Below, in pieces: positions 60,183 through 64,000 of a DNA stretch of 64,000 nucleotides. The notes below the pieces were generated by a model, which saw only the letters and a program-made list of their open reading frames with translations, was not told where the DNA came from and made no database searches. The stretch spans positions 62,001 to 126,000 of the forward strand of contig NZ_JAMXIC010000007.1 of NCBI RefSeq assembly GCF_027587375.1, written 5' to 3'. The position numbers were made by a program, and so were the translations under genes. This stretch comes from Arthrobacter sp. B2a2-09. Lineage in GTDB: Bacteria > Actinomycetota > Actinomycetes > Actinomycetales > Micrococcaceae. Within the stretch, counting starts at the first letter, position 1. Every line of letters begins with the position of its first letter.

Positions 60183-60991
60183 GCGATCACCACGTCGACG
60201 CCGGCCTCGGCCAAAGCGGCGGAGAGCTCTTCAGAGGGTTCGTGGTCAGTAATCACGGTGTCCACATCTTTTAGGGCAGCGAACTGGACCAGGGTTTCCG
60301 CGTCCAGTTTGGAGGAATCCGCGAGGACGACGACTCGCCGTGCGGACGTGACGAAGGCGGCCTTGACGGCGGCTTCTTCGGGGTCAGGAGTGCTGAGCCC
60401 GAACGTGGCGTGGATACCGTTGGCGCCGACGAAGGCGATGTCCGGGCGGAGCCGGGAAGCGGCCTCTACCGTGGACTGCCCGACGGCGGCCTGGGTCAGC
60501 CCGCGGACGCGGCCGCCCAGGATCTGGAGGGCGATGTGCGGGTTGCCGGAGAGCCGTCCGGCGATGGGGATGGCGTGGGTGATAACCACTAGTTCTTCAC
60601 GCGGGGCGTTCCCGTTGGCGGAAGCCGTGTGCTGGGCGGTGCGCTGGTCCAGCAAGCGGGCGAGAGCCTCGGTGGTGGAGCCGGCGTCGATCAGGATGCT
60701 GCCGGCCGCGTTCTCGGGGATGAGGGCAAGGGCGGCCTCGGCGATGCGGAGCTTTTCCGGTTGGCGCTGGATGGCCCGCTCAACCACGCTTTCCTCACGG
60801 GTGCTGAGACGGTCCGACGGGACTGCTCCACCGTGCACGCGGCGAAGGTTACCGGCGGATTCGAGGGCAGCGAGGTCACGGCGGACGGTCTCCGTAGTGA
60901 TGCTGAATCGATCCGCAAGGTCCGTGACGCTGACCCGTCCACGCTCGGCGACGAGCTCGGAGATCAGCTGTTGGCGCTCCTCAGCAAACAC
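60179..60991 (-). CDS. fruR: DeoR-family fructose operon regulator
   Basis: Repressor of 270 aa. The N-terminal HTH reads RVSVTDLADRFSITTETVRRDL, and the C-terminal sensor is the phosphosugar-isomerase-like fold with VLADSSKLDAETLVQFA. GTG at 60991 has GGAGG five nt upstream and gives the usual FAEERQQLI beginning; the ATG at 61024 adds an atypical extension. It heads the operon and faces a matching inverted repeat. Confidence 0.9.
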   Translation of the reverse strand: MFAEERQQLISELVAERGRVSVTDLADRFSITTETVRRDLAALESAGNLRRVHGGAVPSDRLSTREESVVERAIQRQPEKLRIAEAALALIPENAAGSILIDAGSTTEALARLLDQRTAQHTASANGNAPREELVVITHAIPIAGRLSGNPHIALQILGGRVRGLTQAAVGQSTVEAASRLRPDIAFVGANGIHATFGLSTPDPEEAAVKAAFVTSARRVVVLADSSKLDAETLVQFAALKDVDTVITDHEPSEELSAALAEAGVDVVIA

Positions 60992-61025
60992 ATACCCTCC
61001 ATTGCGTACAAGCTGTAGGTACATC

Positions 61026-61109
61026 AGTGACTGTGATCACATGATGTGGAATTGCTTGACTCTATCTTTGTTCATGTTGGTCTGTCAACAGAAAACAACA
61101 TAAACAAAG
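61026..61109. promoter_or_regulatory. CRP/GlxR-like site and FruR inverted repeat
   Basis: AGTGA-CTGTGA-TCACA (61026-61041) fits the TGTGA-N6-TCACA pattern of CRP-family sites except for the first base. CTTTGTTCATGTT (61066-61078) and AACATAAACAAAG (61097-61109) form an inverted repeat with one mismatch, a likely DeoR/FruR operator. The rest of the gap to 61358 shows nothing I can name. Confidence 0.6.
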
Positions 61110-61358
61110 ATTCTGGGGGTGGGTGGGGTTTGCCGAGGTGTGGTTCGGGCGCGCCCTGGGGCGGGTGGGACGTGGTTGGGCGTGTTCTGAGGTGCTCTGA
61201 GGGCAGAATCCAACAGCCCGATGACGGGACCGACGTCGGCCAGGCGCGACGGCCGACGAGTAACCCGACGGATAACCGGCCCGACGCAGGGCAGGCCAGC
61301 CCCAGAGGGGGTAGTCAAGGAAGGGACTGGCTACCCTGGCGCCGGACCGGAAGGTGTC

Positions 61359-61550
61359 CTACGGCCACTCGATTTCCCGTAGAGCGGGGTATTCGATGGG
61401 GAGGTTGTCCGGGTCGGGAGGATCGGGCAAGCGGGACTGGGGAGAGGAATCCGTTTCTTGCCGGTGCTTGATCCTCTGTTGGTCCAGTTCATCGGACTCT
61501 TGCCGGGAGTCGTCTTCGGGCCGTCGCTGCTGTGTGCTTTCGAGCTTCAT
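61359..61550 (-). CDS. Small charged hypothetical protein
   Basis: A 63-aa, mostly hydrophilic protein rich in Gln, Arg, Asp and Glu (TQQRRPEDDSRQESDELDQQ), then Pro/Asp-rich. AAGGAAG stands before the ATG at good spacing. It follows the zinc-ribbon gene by 33 nt on the same strand and may be its operon partner. Probably disordered; family not recognised. Confidence 0.6.
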   Translation of the reverse strand: MKLESTQQRRPEDDSRQESDELDQQRIKHRQETDSSPQSRLPDPPDPDNLPIEYPALREIEWP

Positions 61551-61583
61551 GGTGCTTCCTTCGGGTAATGCTGCAAGTCGTGG

Positions 61584-62015
61584 TTAAGCAGGAATTTCCA
61601 ACTCGAACCCGCAACTGCATCTCAAGACCTTGGTATGGAGGTGGGCTTCCGGGCGAGAATTGCGTGATCGGGGCCGGCCGGTCTGCGGTGCTTCGAAGCT
61701 TCGCAGTGCGGTTTTCGCATCGCGGAGGGGTTCACCGCAGTGGAAATAGTGGCTTCCGAACTCCAGGAGGCCATCCTGAATCCCCCGACGATTCAGGATG
61801 GCCCCCGCCTGCTGGACGGTGGCTGCGTGGCTGTAGGAAAACCCGCAGGAAGTACACGTGTAGAACACGGCAAGCTGTTGGGAAAACCTTGGAGTCCGGG
61901 ACTGGATGGATTCGATGACCAGGTGTTTGTCTGTTCCACAACCGGTACACCAAAGGGGAGAGGCGCCGGGCTGGTGTGGTTCGTGAGGAATCGCGGATTC
62001 GGAGATGGTCGACAT
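61584..62015 (-). CDS. Zinc-ribbon-like conserved protein, paralogue 2
   Basis: A 143-aa protein with CTGCG, CTSCG, HCGEP and CSCGF cysteine groups in the same order as the product of 52227-52655, plus the shared FYTCTSCGFSYSHAAT-like segment. Likely binds zinc. Function unknown. The 62016-62270 gap upstream holds no supported gene. Confidence 0.75.
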   Translation of the reverse strand: MSTISESAIPHEPHQPGASPLWCTGCGTDKHLVIESIQSRTPRFSQQLAVFYTCTSCGFSYSHAATVQQAGAILNRRGIQDGLLEFGSHYFHCGEPLRDAKTALRSFEAPQTGRPRSRNSRPEAHLHTKVLRCSCGFELEIPA

Positions 62016-62270
62016 CGACTAGTTCCGCGTTGGTAACAGGCATTTGCTCATCAGGCAGCACCTTCACGTTGAGTGACATGGCGCCCGGCTGCTTGAGCGA
62101 AAACAGGCCGAAGGCTCGGCCCTTGTCCGGTGTTCTGCACGGACTGTAGAAGAATTGTGCACTGTGCGTGGCCGGTGCGCAAGACCGCGACGAGACTTTG
62201 TCCAAGTGGTGGACGTTGTATTGGCACACCTTTTTCCTCCATTGCCGCCCTGCTGCTCATAGACTGAGCC

Positions 62271-63008
62271 ATGGACGAAATGGGCCTGGATGCCTCGGTA
62301 GTGGACCAACTCCAGGATTTGGTCATCGACAGTGATGACGTCAGCGGCTTCCTCGGCGACCTTGCGGTATTCACGGCGTCGTCGGTGTCCGCTGCGCGCG
62401 GCCAGGAGGTCCTGTGCGGGATTACGTTGAGCCGACGACGCCGATCGATGACTGTCGCCGGAAGCAGCCACGAAGCCCGCCTCATTGACGAAGTGCAGCA
62501 AGCTTACGGAGATGGTCCGTGCCTGGAAGCAATGAGAACCGGGAAGTCCGTACTCGTTTCGGACACGTCCACGGACCCGCAGTGGCCTGAATACTGCACC
62601 ACCATCGCGGAACGCGGGCACCTGGCCGTCCTCTGCGTCCCCTTGGGCCTGGAAGAGGGCGCGACGGCGGCGATCAACCTTTTCGCGCCGCAGCGCGATG
62701 CCTTCGACGAGGCCTCCATTCGCAGCTGCGAGCAATTCTCAAGCCAAGCAGAAAAGGCTTTGCGGCTGGCGGTTCGGATCGGTGCCAGGCAACAACGCGC
62801 AGAGGACCTTGAGCAGGCCATGCGTTCCCGGACCGCCATCGATCTGGCAACCGGCGTCATCATGGGCCAGAACAGGTGCAGCCAGGAGGAGGCCTTCAGG
62901 ATTCTGACCAAGGCCTCAAACGGCAGGAACCAGAAACTGAGGGATGTTGCGGAATCCCTTCTGCAGTCCTTGACGAACGAAACGCCAGTCTCGCACTTCG
63001 AGCCTTAA
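62271..63008 (+). CDS. GAF and ANTAR domain regulator
   Basis: Cytoplasmic antitermination-type regulator, 245 aa. The N-terminal GAF domain (about residues 30-170, GDGPCLEAMRTGKSVLVSD) senses a signal. The C-terminal ANTAR RNA-binding domain (about 180-235) reads RTAIDLATGVIMGQNRCSQEEAF. Such proteins bind paired RNA hairpins and allow read-through. No target hairpin pair was identified here. No strong ribosome site precedes the ATG. Confidence 0.9.
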   Translation: MDEMGLDASVVDQLQDLVIDSDDVSGFLGDLAVFTASSVSAARGQEVLCGITLSRRRRSMTVAGSSHEARLIDEVQQAYGDGPCLEAMRTGKSVLVSDTSTDPQWPEYCTTIAERGHLAVLCVPLGLEEGATAAINLFAPQRDAFDEASIRSCEQFSSQAEKALRLAVRIGARQQRAEDLEQAMRSRTAIDLATGVIMGQNRCSQEEAFRILTKASNGRNQKLRDVAESLLQSLTNETPVSHFEP

Positions 63009-63014
63009 GCCACG

Positions 63015-63446
63015 CTAGCCGCGCTCCGCGATATTTTTGACGCTCTCCACGAGGCTGTCCCACATGCCCTTCGAATGTGCCGCTTCGTCCGGGCTGGCGT
63101 TGTTGTCTTGGGTCAGCGTCAGCTTGGTCATTCTGCCGTCAGCCTCGAGCGTCCACGTCAGCGTGTGGTAGTTCCCAGGAGTGTCTTCTTGGCCGGACAA
63201 CGGGCTGAAATGGGTGTTTACCAGCCGCTTCCCGGGCTCGAATTCGAGGATGACACCTTTGTCCTCATACTCTTTGCCCTTCCAGACCCCGCGCCAAGCG
63301 ATAGGTCCGCCAACCGTCCAGTCGGTGACAACCTCGGTCCCGAACATGAACTCCTTGATGGCCTGGGGGTCGGTGAGCACTGACCACACCCGATCGGCGC
63401 TTGCATGGATCGTGATGGTTGAACTCGCGCTGAAGTTGCCCGTCAT
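63015..63446 (-). CDS. SRPBCC (AHSA1-like) protein
   Basis: A 143-aa START/AHSA1-like protein. HASADRVWSVLTDPQAIKEF opens the fold, VGGPIAWRG and YHTLTWTLE are the usual strands, and a C-terminal helix follows. Possibly a stress or ligand-binding protein. It converges on the GAF-ANTAR gene with six bases between. Confidence 0.87.
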   Translation of the reverse strand: MTGNFSASSTITIHASADRVWSVLTDPQAIKEFMFGTEVVTDWTVGGPIAWRGVWKGKEYEDKGVILEFEPGKRLVNTHFSPLSGQEDTPGNYHTLTWTLEADGRMTKLTLTQDNNASPDEAAHSKGMWDSLVESVKNIAERG

Positions 63447-63629
63447 GTCAGTCTCCCTTTGCAGCCTGCCTGCGTCCTGAAGCTCGCGAAACCGAGTCTA
63501 CGCCCGGGGTGGAGAGGCCAATGCGGGGGCTTCCGCCAGCGCGACGGTGGTCTTGCCGCTGCTGTTGAGGCAGTTGCTTCCTGAAAAACACTTGTGCGAT
63601 GTGTATGCCTACTAATGTCAAGTACTGCA

Positions 63630-63641
63630 CATTGTCCAATG
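63630..63641. promoter_or_regulatory. Short palindrome before the permease gene
   Basis: CATTGTCCAATG has perfect 5-bp arms around TC and lies 57 nt before the permease start, a position suited to a regulator site. No regulator is known. Support is weak. Confidence 0.3.
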
Positions 63642-63697
63642 ACCTTCGAGTGCCCCACGGATACTGTGAAGTGAATCACTCGAAAGGAATGCATGTC

Positions 63698-64000
63698 ATG
63701 TCCACATCCGAAACAGGGCACGATGACTACCCCATCACCAGGGTTCCCGCAACGAAGCGGAAGCACTGGTTCGGCATCGCCGTCCAGCGCTTTGGTCAGA
63801 CTTCTGACCTGAGCCAGTTTCTTCTCGGGGCAACTTTTGGCTTCGGAATGACGTTCTGGGACGCCTTCTGGGCGTTCACCGCAGGGGCGTTGATCGTCGA
63901 AGCACTCATGATTTTCGTCGGCATCGCCGGCATGCGCCAAGGTCTCACGACGTCCATGCTCGCCCGCTGGACGGGCTTCGGCCGCGGCGGCGCGTCGGTC
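63698..64000 (+). CDS. NCS1/CodB-type cytosine or purine permease, N-terminal part
   Basis: Partial gene running off the window; 101 residues visible. The start MSTSETGHDDYPITRVPATK precedes HWFGIAVQRFGQTSDLSQFLLGA, and membrane helices begin with FGFGMTFWDAFWAFTAGALI. This matches the start of the purine-cytosine permease family. AAAGGA is about nine nt before the ATG. Substrate cannot be decided from this part. Confidence 0.75.
   Translation, partial: MSTSETGHDDYPITRVPATKRKHWFGIAVQRFGQTSDLSQFLLGATFGFGMTFWDAFWAFTAGALIVEALMIFVGIAGMRQGLTTSMLARWTGFGRGGASV

Overview
The window reads as chromosome of a high-GC Gram-positive actinobacterium. Gene content points to Arthrobacter or a close Micrococcaceae relative: a Ku/three-domain LigD repair pair, a GAF-ANTAR regulator, DUF222-HNH protein, ProP-type carrier, a fructose PTS with its own EI and HPr, and sortase-anchored surface proteins. 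This placement is inferred from content; no rRNA or tRNA gene was found to confirm it, and no CRISPR array or insertion sequence was recognised.

Layout. 0-5.4 kb: an acid-sugar operon (DUF1537 kinase, hydroxyacid dehydrogenase, GntP permease, class II aldolase), then a DUF1304 membrane protein whose start lies in a perfect 17-bp stem. 5.4-12.4 kb: a basic-amino-acid decarboxylase flanked by 32-bp spaced repeats, a double-Lrp regulator, an MFS carrier and an M20 hydrolase. 12.5-14.9 kb: acyltransferase, GNAT protein and small proteins. 15.0-24.0 kb: a sortase-assembled pilus locus. Its first gene is a single 879-residue ORF joining an ECF sigma factor, a zinc-finger anti-sigma-like domain, a membrane segment and a full backbone pilin; it is followed by a 1180-residue tip-type adhesin, the backbone pilin proper and a class C sortase. 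24.6-35.2 kb: a high-mannose N-glycan foraging locus (wall-anchored EndoH-like GH18 enzyme, ABC importer, GH38 alpha-mannosidase, GH5_18-like beta-mannosidase, LacI repressor) with four matching operator-like palindromes.

35-47 kb holds ordinary genes: a paralogue of the 14.5-kb Ig-like protein, SDR, FUSC, SRPBCC, GNAT, an HTH/Clp-N pair with twin palindromes, DUF222-HNH, a two-component system, a ProP-like carrier and a PrmC-related methyltransferase with a possible attenuator. 48-55 kb is a stress and DNA-maintenance region: LigD, Ku, several very small proteins (DUF7218-like, CsbD, a hydrophobic peptide), Dps and topoisomerase IB. 55-61 kb is the fru-pts operon in the order fruR-fruK-fruA-ptsI-ptsH. 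The window ends in the N-terminus of a cytosine-permease-type transporter.

The most unusual element is the sigma-pilin fusion. It keeps the pilin-motif lysine and the E-box but has LPFAG where the backbone pilin has LPLTG, and its pilin part matches the neighbouring pilin gene past the stop codon. It could report pilus assembly or tension to transcription; that is inference. The pilus and N-glycan loci together lie between two paralogous Ig-like proteins, so they may form one accessory island for attaching to and feeding on glycoprotein-rich surfaces.
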